In this document: in pieces, positions 9,577 through 21,439 of the stretch
Layout: every line of letters starts with the position of its first letter
Numbering within the stretch: the stretch's first letter is position 1
NCBI GenBank assembly: GCA_012845835.1
Contig: JABAKD010000029.1
Span: forward strand, 12,539,892-12,603,891
Direction: 5' to 3'
Length of the DNA: 64,000 nucleotides
From: Undaria pinnatifida
Lineage: Eukaryota > Sar > Phaeophyceae > Laminariales > Alariaceae
Translations under genes and position numbers: made by a program
The notes under the pieces: generated by a model
The model's database searches: none
The model's input: the letters and a program-made list of their open reading frames with translations, nothing else
What the model was told of the DNA's origin: nothing

Positions 9577-10670
9577 AGCCTTTAGGCATGCGCATCAAAG
9601 CGACCGTTTTCAACTCGGCCTAGACAAATGCCTGTTATACGTCAAAATATCATTGATCCAACTGCATTCCACATGCAATATCTGCCATCCAGCGAATGCA
9701 AGACGCGGCGTGGATTAGGGAAAAAGTCTCATTAGCAAACTCCCGGGCGTTGGCTAGATCTTCTAGCTACCAGTCGCGCTTTCTCCTTCAAAACTTTATA
9801 CCTCACTGGTTTCATGTAACTTCTGCGTGAAGGCCCAATTGGTCGATATCATATCCCCGCCTTTTTGCAGGAAAGCTACTCCGACCGACCCCGCCCATTG
9901 AAGTCCAGAGGGCTTCTGATCGATCGCATACGACCAATTTGCACCGTACGCCGAGTCAATAGCTTCTTGACACGTCGCGGGGTGCAAACTCTTGCTCGCA
10001 TGACAAGTTGGCAGAGGAGGGGGGCTGTTGGGTCGGCGCTGGTTGTAGAGAGCAGAGTCAGCTGGCCCCGCAGCACTCGTCGCCTGGTGGTACGCTCTCG
10101 TCCTCGCAAGTGCCTGTCCCGGTTGCAAGAGCTCATTGCCTAGGGGACCCTCGTCAACCTGAGGATTTCGGTCCCTGGTGAGGATGACGTCATTGCCCGC
10201 GTCATCACAGGTGTCACCGATGCCATCCCCGGTGTAACCACCAGTACCGATGTTACCGGAAGCACTGGTGGCATTCACGACACCCCCTGCACGTATCTGA
10301 CGTACAAATCGGCGTCCCACGCCTCCCGATACGGCGGCCGGCCCCGTGTCTGACTCAGCTGCGATGATCACCACCCGCTCCACGTCCCAGGTGACGTCCC
10401 GCGTGTCGTTCGCTAGGCCGGACGACATGAGAACCTTAACGCAGTCCCGCGGGTGATTCTACCCCGTGTTGAGCCCTGCTAAGATAGAAACACCGCCTTG
10501 GGTTCCGACTTGTTGGTGCGTTGAACGCGGCGAAATCCGGGCTGAATGCGAGGGTGTTGGCCGGCGGCCGTCTCACAGCATAAGCTCCGTACGGCGAATT
10601 GTAGCCAGCGTTGGCCGTGGTCGCCGTGATACGTATGCAGTCGTTCACATAGATGACCGCTTCCACCCAA
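9577..10670 (-). pseudogene. Copia integrase C-terminus and linker remnant
   Basis: The frame around 10436-10666 contains ITATTANAGYNSPY and RCFYLS, aligning with HTATTANPGNKSPH and SCFYLG of the intact element. The frame 9796-10428 starts with a TRDVTWDVE motif that matches its TRDVTWEAT. The remainder is the poorly conserved Pro/Ser-rich linker before reverse transcriptase. Confidence 0.65.
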
Positions 10671-10672
10671 AA

Positions 10673-11278
10673 CTAATCAATGTCCGGAAGTTGCCGGGGG
10701 AAAAGCCGGGGCGCCTCAAGGCAAGCCGTCATGCCGCCTTCCTGGATCAAGCCGAGCTCGCGCTCGACCACGCCGTTAAGCTTCGGCCTATCGAACTCCG
10801 TGTGATCATGGCGAGTGGTATTTTCACTGAAGGTCCTCACGAACGTCTCGTTCACGAACTCTACGCCGTTGTCCGCTCGGAAGCATTTGACGGCGTCACC
10901 GACGTCGGCCGGGAATTTCGTCGTTGCAGCGGCCACGTCGATCGCACTCTTGCTCTTGAAGGGGTATAGCCATCCCGTGCACGTCGTGTCATGCTTGAAC
11001 AAGACCAGGAATAGAGCCCTCCTCTGCAGAAGTGATTTTCTGGGGGCGCCAAGGTCAAACAAAACGCACTGGAGGGGTTCGGCCATCCAAGAAGAAGTCG
11101 CCGTCGGTGCCGACGCACGCCTATCCTTCGCCTGTACGCACGCACTGCAGGTGAGCACGGTCCCCGTCAGCTTGACGTGATACTGCCTGGCTGTCTCGCG
11201 TAGAAGGCTCTCGTGGACGCGGGCGTTGCTCATGTGAAAAACTTGATTCCACCTCCTTCTAACGCCGGAGATGGGCAC
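10673..11278 (-). pseudogene. Copia GAG-pre-integrase and integrase core fragment
   Basis: This 201-codon open frame still carries the HHCC zinc-binding pattern (HMSNARVH then CSACV). It also keeps all three integrase acidic positions: the Asp of LFDLGAP, the Asp of RADNGVEF and the Glu of NGVVERELG. Despite open catalytic motifs it lies within a fragmented element with no continuous protein upstream or downstream. It is the best preserved piece of the old element. Confidence 0.75.
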
Positions 11279-11329
11279 AGCAACAACAATCGCCGGGTGT
11301 AACGCAGGGGAGTAGGGGATCGGTGTAGC

Positions 11330-11850
11330 TATGCCGGCGGGTCAGTCCGCGATGGTGCTGAGGAAATATGCACCGTGAGGGAGGGAAGGGGGGGGATGCC
11401 TCCACCGCTACTGTAGGATCGATTTATACCCCCACCCTCGGCGCCGGTGGCATGAGTAGTGACGCCTGCGTCCTTAACGGAGTCACCACCTCACACACCA
11501 GGGCACGGGGGCTACATGTGGGGGGTACTCTGCCGCCACTAAATGGCCCACCGTTACCGTCACCCCCGGCAACGGTGGTATGGGTTGAAACGCGGGCATC
11601 CCCACCGTCGCATCCACCACAGGCACCGGTGTACGGGGGCGGGTAGCAGGGCCGTCTACACCGGCGCGCCAAGCGTATGGTAACAGGGGGAGAGAAGCGT
11701 TGCCTTTTACCGGGAACCTGCCCTGTCTATATGGAAAGTTAGGCGGCCTACCCGACAGGTGGACACCTATTGCGTCGAGGGCGATTTCCTGGTTCTCCTG
11801 GTCAGTGTGAAGTGACATAAAGTTAATCGACATGGCTGGAACGAACTACA
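11330..11850 (-). pseudogene. GC-rich segment of the degenerate Copia element
   Basis: This lies between the protease and integrase remnants. The minus-strand frame 11483-11833 is Pro-rich with no motif. Several CACCGGTG/ACGGTGG motifs occur. It is probably the variable region after protease, altered by local repeats. Confidence 0.35.
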
Positions 11851-11899
11851 AGCTCTCTGCGGTCACAAGTACGTCTTGTTAGCTGTGAAAAATCGATTC

Positions 11900-12420
11900 C
11901 AAGCCCCTACGTAGTGTTCTGCTAGGGGGTTAGCATCGCCAATGTATGCTTTGCCGTTCTCGGGGGGGTCAGGCGCAAGTTGCACAGGCCGTGCTTGTTC
12001 AGGGTCATACCTGTACGGTTTGTCGACCCATTATCGACTATACAATTTTCACCATCTCTGACAAATGCCCTCTGACCATCCACCAATAACGCATGACTCA
12101 TCGCGGATGGTGCCTTCAAGACATGTCACAGCTCGTCGGAGAGCGGATACTGCAGCGGCTGCTGTTGGATGCTGTTGCTGCCCAAAGTGCTGTGGTGGTT
12201 GTTGCTGCTGATAATGGGCTGTATCTCTTAGCATGTCGATTGCATCAACCAGTGTTGGTAGATGCCCGGGTCGGAGTAGGTTCACAGGAGGACGTTCATG
12301 ATGTACAAGCGGAGAAGGGGAAATGTGTACATTATCGTCGCCCAGTGAGAGCTCGTGAAACAGGTGCCAGACAAGGCACGACAGCATAGGATCATCTGTA
12401 GAAACGTACATATTACGTTT
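11900..12420 (-). pseudogene. Copia protease and gag remnant
   Basis: ENCIVDNGSTNRTG at about 12005-12045 corresponds to the Copia protease active-site region, with DNGS in place of the usual DSGA. A frameshift just after LRL restores a continuation containing ENGKAYIGDANPL. Upstream in element orientation (12049-12411) lies a gag-like frame with a Gln run and LLRPGHLPTLVDAID, repeated at 6.6 kb. Confidence 0.6.
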
Positions 12421-12499
12421 GCCGAAATCCCCACAAAATAGAGTTTCGCGTATATCTCGACACCGAGTACGTGAGCATCCTCAACATATTTGTCAGGCG

Positions 12500-13920
12500 A
12501 TGATATCTGTAGCGGGAAGCGCCTTCATTGACCAGAGGGCGGCCTAGACGTGGCGGGAGGGTTAGATGGCCCATGGTGAGAATAAGAGCACTACTGCACA
12601 CATCAGGCACTTTAAGTGAGGGTATTCCACATCATATCCGTGACCGTCAAACCAGAAATTTAGAACACTGAAGTACATCAAGTATTCACAGGATATGTTC
12701 GATCCTCGCTGAGAAGAACACCGGAAATCAGGAGTTACAACAACTGCGCCCAAACGATTTCGTGGACAAACCACTTGGCAAAATGATGAGGTGCTGTATA
12801 CCTGGTAAAACACATCGCAGGTTCCGAAACACAAGAGTATGTCCTTGAACACACAATTACGACAACAACCTGCGACGAAGGCGATGACGGTCTAAGAGGG
12901 GTACGTTATTTTCACTGCCGAGTATGAGCCACTCGCGCGAGTGACTCTGTACACCTCACCGGCAAAAATATTTTGGGTGGTTTGTTCGCCGCAGCGTAGT
13001 TTTTACCACTTCACTGTGGACTCAAGTCGTAAAATAAAATCAGATGGAAGGATTTTTCGTGACCACAAAGGAGCAGAGGAGTCACGCACGCAAGTATCCC
13101 CGAGCCACAAGAGTGATCGCCCTGACGTGGCCTTACTCCCTCCTGCCTTTGCCCTGCGTTGTACAATCAGATACTACCGCATATCCCATGTCAATTGATG
13201 ATTTGTGCTCCAGCGCTGTACTTGTCGTGGAACCCGCATACACGTGTATTACTTATTGTTTAATTGCCACCACCGGCCTAAATACACAAACACCAGCACT
13301 ACTGTACGCGTCAGAGGAACACGTACCTCCTGGATTACTGGCCCGTTCTTCGCCCACGCTGGCTTCAAAGCAAAGCAAACCTCACGGAAACCTGTGTTAT
13401 CCCACGTCAGCCACATCCCGAAGAGGAAAACTTGTACGAGTGTACGAAATGAAAACCTAGGTACTGTAAAAGTGCAAAACACGAAATGCACGATTATATG
13501 CCAGGACTCTAACCTGCTCTTGACGGGACCACCTCCGCGAACAGACCAACATCCCATACGTCATTCTGTCCGGTTTATTCCTTGAGAGATTCGTTCTCGA
13601 CGCTCACCAAGTTTTCAAGGCTCTCCGCGTGGATGATCCGAAAGTGTGGGTGTGTGGGTGTGTCCGCCTTCCCCACACGAGGGGTGACCCCCTTGGATTT
13701 TCGATTATAGAAAGGCCATCTCCGGCACCCCCCGAAACGCACAGACCCTCTCTGCTTATCCTTTTACTGGTCTTCACAACGTTTCAGCTTGTTTGGAAGA
13801 GCCTATCCCGAGCTGTACTAATTTCGGCTGCGTGTGACCCTTTTCACGTGCAGGGGTAACACACACTTCCAAATATCACAAGTCTGGTAGGGCAACATCG
13901 GGCACAGCTCTACTTCTTGT
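12500..13920. other. No gene recognised
   Basis: Frames of up to 138 codons overlap on both strands with no recognisable domain. A perfect palindrome CACTCGCGCGAGTG lies at 12930-12943. Nothing else is supported. Confidence 0.35.
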
Positions 13921-13925
13921 AAGTG

Positions 13926-15535
13926 TCGCTCCGTCCCTCCGTCCCTCCGTCCCTCCCTCCGTCCCTCCCTCCCTCCCTCCCTCCCTCCCTCCCTCCCTCC
14001 CTCCCTCCCTCCGTCCCTCCCTCCCTCCCTCCCTCCGTCCCTCCCTCCCTCCCTCTCTCCCTCCCTCCCTCCCTCCCTCCCTCCCTCCCTCCCTCCCTCC
14101 CTCCCTCCCTCCCTCCCTCCCTCCCTCCCTCCCTCCCTCCCTCCCTCCGTCCCTCCCTCCCTCCGTCCCTCCCTCCCTCCCTTCCTCCGTCCCTCCCTCC
14201 CTCCCTCTCTCCTCCCTCCCTCCCTCCCTCCCTCCCTCCCTCCCTCCCTCCCTCCGTCCCTCCCTCCGTCCCTCCCTCCCTCCCTCCCTCCCTCCCTCCC
14301 TCCCTCCGTCCCTCCCTCCCTCCTCCCTCCCTCCCTCCCTCTCTCCCTCCCTCCCTCCCTCCCTCCCTCCCTCCCTCCCTCCCTCCCTCCCTCCCTCCCT
14401 CCCTCCCTCCCTCCCTCCCTCCCTCCCTCCCTCCCTCCCTCCCTCCCTCCCTCCCTCCCTCCCTCCCTCCCTCCGTCCCTCCGTCCCTCCCTCCCTCCCT
14501 TCCTCCGTCCCTCCCTCCCTCCCTCCTCCTCCCTCCCTCCCTCCCTCCTCCCTCCCTCCCTCCCTCCCTCCCTCCCTCCCTCCCTCCCTCCCTCCCTCCC
14601 TCCCTCCCTCCCTCCCCCTCCCTCCCTCCCTCCCTCCCTCCCTCCCTCCCTCCCTCCCTCCCTCCCTCCCTCCCTCCCTCCCTCCCTCCCTCCCTCCCTC
14701 CCTCCCTCCCTCCCTCCTCCCTCCCTCCCTCCCTCCCTCCCTCCTCCTCCCTCCCTCCCTCCCTCCCTCCCTCCCTCCCTCCCTCCCTCCTCCCTCCCTC
14801 CCTCCCTCCCTCCCTCCCTCCCTCCCTCCCTCCCTCCCTCCCTCCCTCCCTCCCTCCCTCCCTCCCTCCCTCCTCCCTCCCTCCCTCCCTCCCTCCCTCC
14901 CTCCCTCCCTCCCTCCCTCCCTCCCTCCCTCCCTCCCTCCCTCCCTCCCTCCCTCCCTCCCTCCCTCCCTCCCTCCCTCCCTCCCTCCCTCCCTCCCTCC
15001 CTCCCTCCCTCCCTCCCTCCCTCCCTCCCTCCCTCCCTCCCTCCCTCCCTTCCTCCCTCCCTCCCTTCCTCCCTCCCTCCCTCCCTCCCTCCCTCCCTCC
15101 CTCCCTCCCTCCCTCCCTCCCTCCTCCCTACCTCCCTCCCTATCTCCCTCCCTACCTCCCTACCTCCCTACCTCCCTACCTCCCTACCTCCCTACCTCCC
15201 TACCTCCCTACCTCCCTACCTCCCTACCTCACTACCTACCTACCTACCTACCTACCTACCTACCTACCTCCCTACCTACCTACCTACCTACCTACCTACC
15301 TACCTACCTACCTACCTACCTACCTACCTACCTACCTACCTATCTACCTACCTACCTACCTACCTACCTACCTACCTACCTACCTCCCTCCCTCCCTCCC
15401 TCCCTCCCTCCCTCCCTCCCTCCCTCCCTCCCTCCCTCCCTCCCTCCCTCCCTCCCTCCCTCCCTCCCTCCCTCCCTCCTTCCTTCCCTCCCTCCCTCCC
15501 TCCTTCCCTCCGTCCCTCCCTGTCTCTCCCTGTTT
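13926..15535. repeat. 1.6 kb (CCCT)n microsatellite with internal (CCTA)n
   Basis: Nearly uninterrupted CCCT units run from about 13926, with occasional CCGT and CCTT variants and phase slips. From about 15127 to 15384 the units change to CCTA/CCCTACCT, then revert to CCCT. The long Ser-Leu-Pro-Pro open frame through it is an artefact of the repeat. Confidence 0.97.
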
Positions 15536-15589
15536 CCTTTTCCCCTCCGTCAGACAGCACAGCCCTTGTTACAGATAATTCCACAATTC

Positions 15590-17020
15590 TCCGATCAGGG
15601 CACGTCGTGTTAATAGAACTATCTCAGGTATCAGTCCTTCTCTCTAATCATTGTTGTTAATCGTTCGTCCCTTAAAGTGGACCTGGCCGTTTAAAGGACA
15701 ACGTTTTGTTTACCTACCAGGGTACCCCTAAAGTGTTTGAATCCTCTTTCCAAGTATTTCATCGACGCGGACACTGGTTGTGCTGGATACAGATGGGTGG
15801 AAAGATAATATTTCTGCGTCGGTAAATGTGGATACTATCCGTAGCTTACTTGGGCCGACCTGCCCACTTACGTTCTTCCGTTTTATATCTCGTATAGTCC
15901 CGCGGCTCGTTGTTTGCTTCTCTTGCTGTGCATCTGCTTTCTAAAGGGCCTCGAAAGAGGCCCATACGACGGCAAATGGAAATGATCGTTATAGGGTACA
16001 CAAAATAACCCCCAGCTGCGTGTAGGTGCCGTGCTGTAAAAACAACGCACATAGACTATACAAGGTGCGTTCTCACTACAGCATGACATCTAACTTGATT
16101 GGGTGTTGCGCTACTGCGTTTTTCACTGACCACGTATACCTACTGCGTTTCTGCACTACACTGTAGTAGGTGTTGGTGTATGCATTGCACGTGCCACGCG
16201 GTACTTCGGGGAGAAGACCATGCGTGCAAGCAGAGATGTCCGTGGCGCTGCCGGCAAGAATGGAGCATAGAAATACAATCAAATCTAGCTTTGGTATATT
16301 TCGTCGTGTAGATTGGGCGCAACTTTGCATTATATTTGTGGACCTATGTTCGAGCCCGGGAAGCATTGCCTTTCTAATTTTGTTCATTTGCGTTTTTGAT
16401 TGTCTGTTTTATCCGATTTTGTTTAGTTTTGTTAATTTACTGCTTTCTCGCCCGTGTGCCGTATGCCAATACACAACAGGACACGACAATCCCCGGAACC
16501 CACGAAAGGTCGTGGTGATTATCTCGATGCATGAAATGAGTACACCCCCCCACGCTCCTCCATGCCTTGGAAAAACACTGAATCTGGGCGTCCACATTAA
16601 CGTTTTAGTTAATAGTTTTCATTTTGCCTCAAAACACTCGCCAAAGAAGGGGCTCTAACCCGCCTTCAACCTCGCGACGGGAAGAGTGAAACCGGCGAGC
16701 GATGTTTCTTCTACAACGAAACATGTATTATGCCTTCTGTCGGAACCATAATTTCGCAGCAAAACCTAGTCAGCAGCGCTCGCGAGGGCACGACGTAAGC
16801 ACGGCCGGGGCCGCCCGCCGCACAGTAGGGTTCAGTTGAACTCTCGGTCCGAAACGCCTTCATTGCGATCTATCGTGACAAACGCAAAAATATTCTTAAA
16901 AAAGCCGAGGGGCACTCAGGACACACCTCCAACAGCGCTTCCCTTGCGTCACCCGCCGTCATTGGCAAACAGAGGCTGCAACTCAGTACTGCATACTGCC
17001 AAGAGGGCGGCATAACTATC
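15590..17020. other. No gene recognised
   Basis: Unique-looking sequence with only short frames. No domain, RNA gene or repeat could be recognised by eye. Confidence 0.35.
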
Positions 17021-17130
17021 TAGATAATGGTAAGTTTAGAGAAAGGACACCGAATATCAGGAAACGCACACCCGCGCACTGTTCATAGCTGTTTGATAGT
17101 GTTGCTCTCGTCAGTCCGCCTTCCGTTTCA

Positions 17131-17153
17131 ATATATATATATATATATATATC
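17131..17153. repeat. (TA)n microsatellite
   Basis: An uninterrupted alternating AT run of about 22 bp. Confidence 0.9.
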
Positions 17154-17599
17154 TTCTTGTGACGAAGGTGCCCTTGCCTAATGCGGCCGACCGACCGGGT
17201 GAGCTCAACGGTACAGTGTCATTGTCGACACAGGCGACGGAGAGCGAGTTCAGGCCAAACTGGACCTCAAAACCCTGAACAAAATCGGAAGGATTGCCAA
17301 CAATGACTCCTTCGTAATAGGTATTGTCACGGTTACGTTGGTGGCAGACGACTCGGCTCTCGAGGGGGGCACTGGGGCAGGAGGGGGAGTTTCGTTCTCG
17401 TGCAGCGAGTAAGGCGCACACGACTCATACCTCCGACAAATACCTGGTTGTAGTGTGTTGCTGTGGTCGTATGACGTACGACCAAATTTCATTTTGGCGT
17501 GTTGCTGCAGCTCGACCAGGGTGCATCTTCACGTGTCGCGCCCACCAACATCGTAGACCTTAGGGCAGTAAACATTTAATATTTATCCCCCGTCCCAAA

Positions 17600-17775
17600 C
17601 ACACCATTAAACTCCCCCAAGTCCTCCGTTCCCCCCTACACACGCTACCCATTGTCCGCTTTCACCCTCTCCCGATCCCTCCGCCCGCTCGTGCCTTCCC
17701 CTCCCTCTCCCCCCTCCCCCCCCGCCCCTGGTGGTAGACACCCCTCCTCCTGTTCCCCGTCCACCCCGCTTGCCC
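17600..17775 (+). other. Polypyrimidine tract with a splice-acceptor-like end
   Basis: A long C/T-rich stretch ends in CTTCTTCCAG at about 17774, followed by non-pyrimidine sequence. It resembles the pyrimidine-rich introns also seen before 19732 and 20902 on the same strand, so it may be an intron 3' end of a host gene. No downstream exon is convincingly coding. Confidence 0.3.
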
Positions 17776-17899
17776 TTCTTCCAGGCACTTGCGCGACGGC
17801 GGGGAGGGAAAATTTCGTGCTTTTGAGCTTCCTCCGAGAGGCACCGACGTTTCGCGAGTAACATAGGGAGTGCACCCGAAATTCATCTGGTGGGCGATG

Positions 17900-19560
17900 G
17901 GACACTAACGCTGACGAATTACCACAAGCGAATCGAGGTTGCAATCTAGCCCGGCTCGAAACAATAGCGGCAGCTCACCCCAGTCTCGTTCACTATATAG
18001 CGGTGCATCTCGAGCACTCCTAGTGGATCGTTCAAGACAATGTAAATGCATGTATACGTATGTTGGCACAAGGAGCGCAGCCGAAGGGTCCGATTTAAAC
18101 CGAATGTTGATCCTACGAGATAACTAGAGTTGGAGTCAACACGTCAGCGTGCTGTTTCCTGGAAGTGATTCCCCTTGCTCGCGTCTCCCGGCCATGCCGT
18201 GACCGGCGTCGATATTTTCCGCTTCATGTCGTGGTATCCTATTCACAAAAACACTTTTTTGGAAAAGTTCCCTTTTTAAATGTCAAGAGCGGAGCCGAAC
18301 AGTAAACAGTAAATTATTTGTTGAACACAAGGCAGTGTCAGTAGTTGTGGCCGGCAAGTCCTGAGCCCGCGACTAGTGGTTACAAACAGTGCAACACAAC
18401 CGAAATATTACAGTGTTTTACGCGCACTGTTTGTAGTCACCATTCGCGGGTTCATGGCTTGCCGTCAACATTGTGCTCTTTTTTTATGCACGTGTGTGTG
18501 TTTTTTCTCCAGTCTCGTCAATGGATTGAGCACGTTCGGTTCTCGTTTAACTCACGATTGTTTCTGAAGTATGTCTGTTTGTGTTTCGATTGCCTCGAAG
18601 CCTTTTTGTCCTTTAACAACGCACAAGCATCATTTTGCTGAGCGGTTTCACTTACTTCTCGGAACCCTCGAACCTACTTGCCTTTCCTTCCCAGAAAGCT
18701 GACGGGTGCCTTCAAAACATATGCTTGTCAGAAACGTCCTACCTCCATGACGCCGCGTTTTGCCTGCACGTTGAAATCGGGATTATCTTGCTTTTGCTTT
18801 TTGTACGAAAGATCATCGTACCATGGCCCGGCTCCGTTTGATGCTCTACTCAGCGCCGAAGTGCAAGAACACCGTGCTGGTTCGGTCCTGTGCTTCTGAT
18901 TCGGGGGTATGCACGACGCGGCCCTACGCCGTGGTGTGCCGTATAGCTTTTGATGCCGTCTTCTGACGTTTTCGTTGTCCTCCCTCTCAGTTCACTGCTT
19001 GTTTGTTATTGTCAAATTGTACCCGTACTAATTTGTTACAACACGTGACTCCGCTAAAAAGAAGAAAACACAGCTCCGGGAAATGAGCTCTTCACAAGTA
19101 GCTCTTGACATTATCAAGCGGGTTGGTGCACTAAATCGTAGGCCTCTTCTTTCTGCCCCCTTCACATTTAGTCGAAACCCTCCTCGCGCCGGGGATATTA
19201 GAACCCTTGTGTAACGACAAACGACATTCACAACGGAAACGACGGCATCAGTTAAAACGGTACTCCTGCTGTAGCAGCACTTACACGCAAAAGGCTGGCT
19301 TGGCTTATCTTGGCTCCAATTGCCCGGGTTGAAAACTCACACAAAGAGTATGGATCCGCGGAGACCATGTAGTAGCAAGAGCTACTGTATGCACCGTTTC
19401 GTTTTGTTTACGATACTCCCAATGTGGCAACACTGCTATTGTCTTTACTTTAAAGGCCGGCCGCTCGCCTTTAGAGCCCGGCGACGTGCTCGTATGTGCG
19501 ACGGAATTCTAAAAGGCCATTTTGTTTTCGGAAGACCGCGTCCCTTTACACCCCCAGTCC
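17900..19560. other. No gene recognised
   Basis: Short frames only, with no domain. The sequence is not visibly repetitive. Confidence 0.3.
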
Positions 19561-19731
19561 TTTCATTGCAAAAGAGAGTCTCTCCCCCAAGTCCTCCCTG
19601 CACCTACCCAAATGGAGCCCCCTCCCACTTACTCTATCTACCCCACTTCCGCCTCCACCCCCCCCCCCCCCCCACTCATCGTTTCTCTCGTTCCCTCTTC
19701 CTCCCCCGACATCCCCTGTCGCCGCGCACCC

Positions 19732-19815
19732 AGGGAACTCGTGGCATCGGACCAGACGAAGAGGAAGGGCAAGGGGGAGGGTGGTGGATCCGTCGCTGGT
19801 GCCGACGAGTCGTGA
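19732..19815 (+). CDS. Possible terminal exon of a host gene
   Basis: A 150 bp C/T-rich tract with a 16 C run ends in GCACCCAG at about 19731, like a 3' splice site. The following frame encodes a short basic then acidic tail (SDQTKRKGKGEGGG ... ADES) and stops at 19813-19815. Codon content differs sharply from the pyrimidine tract before it. The upstream exon is not identified. Confidence 0.25.
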   Translation, partial: RELVASDQTKRKGKGEGGGSVAGADES

Positions 19816-20901
19816 GCAAAGAGTAGAGTACATTCTTCTGGCCAGTGATACGAGGGGAGATCGTGCTTTTCAAACGGCTTCAACGCAGCAATATTGTAAC
19901 CCTCGCCCGGCCCAAAACAAAATGGATTATTGATGGCACAATCCGTCTCTCCTTGGGTGTCCGAAGACGAAATCTAGCCCAACCCCACGAACAGTGTTGT
20001 ACTACTGAAGCAGTCAGTACCAATTTATGGTTTGCACAGCCGCGTATGAAATGACAAATTGGTTGTGATGGGTCGAATTGGGTTGGGTTTATTTGACCAC
20101 GGCGTTCAATTAATATTGCACCCTTGTGAGTGACCAGGGAAATCATGGGCGAATACTTAAAAGCTGGTGGACTGCAACATGATTTTATTTCGGCACAATT
20201 TATGTTCGGAGCACGACTAGCCTAGGGACGTACACGTGGTGCTTTTCACGCGGCGTGCATCGCGTGAGCTATATTTTTATTTCCTACGCTACGAAGCATA
20301 GAGCTTTCGCCGATCCGGGTCGTCTTCTGCAGCAAACATGGAAACCCCAAACTAAATATGACCTCTAGTTAATACCTTAAGAACAACGTGGCTTTTTGGC
20401 CAATTTGTTTCAGCCGAATCCTGTTTGGCTTAAGGGTACCCGCCTGTACGTAAAACGCGCAAAAGGTAGCACCTACCCTGCGATGGGTATAAATGTGAGG
20501 GTCACGCAAGCAACGAAAAACGCTAAAATTCCATGACAAATCATCGGTTTTGGCCCGCGCCCAAGATCGGGGGGAAAGAAACAGAGGTGGACTGGAAACG
20601 TGGGCATGACAAGAGGATTTGTGTAAGCGAGGGGGAGGCCGTGGGGTGTATATATGTTGGGGGGGTATTATCTCTCCAAAAAAAAAAGGTTGTGTGGGGG
20701 GTCGTATGGAGTAAGAGGTTGTTTTCGTCGATAAAGTCTTCATGTCTTGTGGTCTATCAACACAGGTGACCCCCCCCGCTCCCCCCCGCCCCCTTGCCTC
20801 CGTCGGCCCCTCCCGAACCCCCTCTCTGCTCATTCTTGTGTCCCGTTCGCCCCTCTCTTCCTACCGTACGGTGCGCTGCCTCTTTTAACCCTCTCTCACA
20901 G

Positions 20902-21431
20902 GGCCATCTGTGAAGGTGACGCAGAAGGGGGGGGTAGACGTGGGGGGAGTAAGAAGAAGAGGAAAAACCAGAAGAGCTCGCAGGTCGTTGAGGGCGACAG
21001 CGCTCAGGCGACAGTGAGGCGTCGGCGTGAAACCGACGATGACGGCGTTAACGCCGGTGGCGCCGACGCCGGCAAGAAGAGGAAGAAGGGGCGTGGAAAG
21101 GACTGGGTTGACGCCGATGGTGCAGACGCCAGCCTGAAGCGGAGGAAACTCGGGAACAAAAAAGATCGCGGTGACGACAGGGACGCCAGCCGTGCCAACG
21201 ACGTCAAAAAGAGGATAAAAAAAAAAAAAAACGAAAGACAGCGGTGACGCCGGTGGTGCGTCCGCCGACGATTTTGACGGTGGAGACGGCGGTGCTATCT
21301 GTGGAAAGGATGGCGGTGGTGGAGGTGTCATGCGGTGGTTGCCCCCATGGTCGGACGCAGACGGTGATAACGACAAGCGATTGTTCTGTCTTCGAAACAA
21401 GGAGAGGTGTGGCCCTTCATCGATATTTTAA
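20902..21431 (+). CDS. Lys/Arg/Asp-rich repeat protein exon with a poly-A frameshift
   Basis: A pyrimidine tract ending in CTCTCTCACAG at 20901 resembles a splice acceptor. The frame after it encodes a highly charged repetitive protein: GGADAGKKRKKGRGKD, then DGADASLKRRK, then DASRANDVKKR, with units of about 22-24 residues. It stops at 21247 just after a run of 15 A (21217-21231). If the run were one base shorter, the same frame would continue to 21431 with DSGDAGGASADDF, another unit of the same kind. This suggests a slipped homopolymer in the genome or assembly, or a pseudogene. The composition suggests a nuclear or nucleolar protein, but no domain is recognised. Confidence 0.4.
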
Positions 21432-21439
21432 AAAATCCT

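Larger units (their letters stand above)
8429..12420 (-). mobile_element. Degenerate Copia-type LTR retrotransposon
   Basis: Reading from high to low coordinates on the minus strand, the order is gag-like, protease, integrase, linker, reverse transcriptase and RNase H. That is the Copia order, and it is colinear with the intact element at 59.0-63.85 kb. The frame is broken many times. No LTR pair was found, and the boundaries are only the outermost recognisable coding homology. Confidence 0.8.

Noticed and set aside
13923-15578. 551-codon open frame of Ser-Leu-Pro-Pro repeats
   Set aside because: It is the direct translation of a CCCT microsatellite whose frame stays open because no unit makes a stop. 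No other coding evidence.
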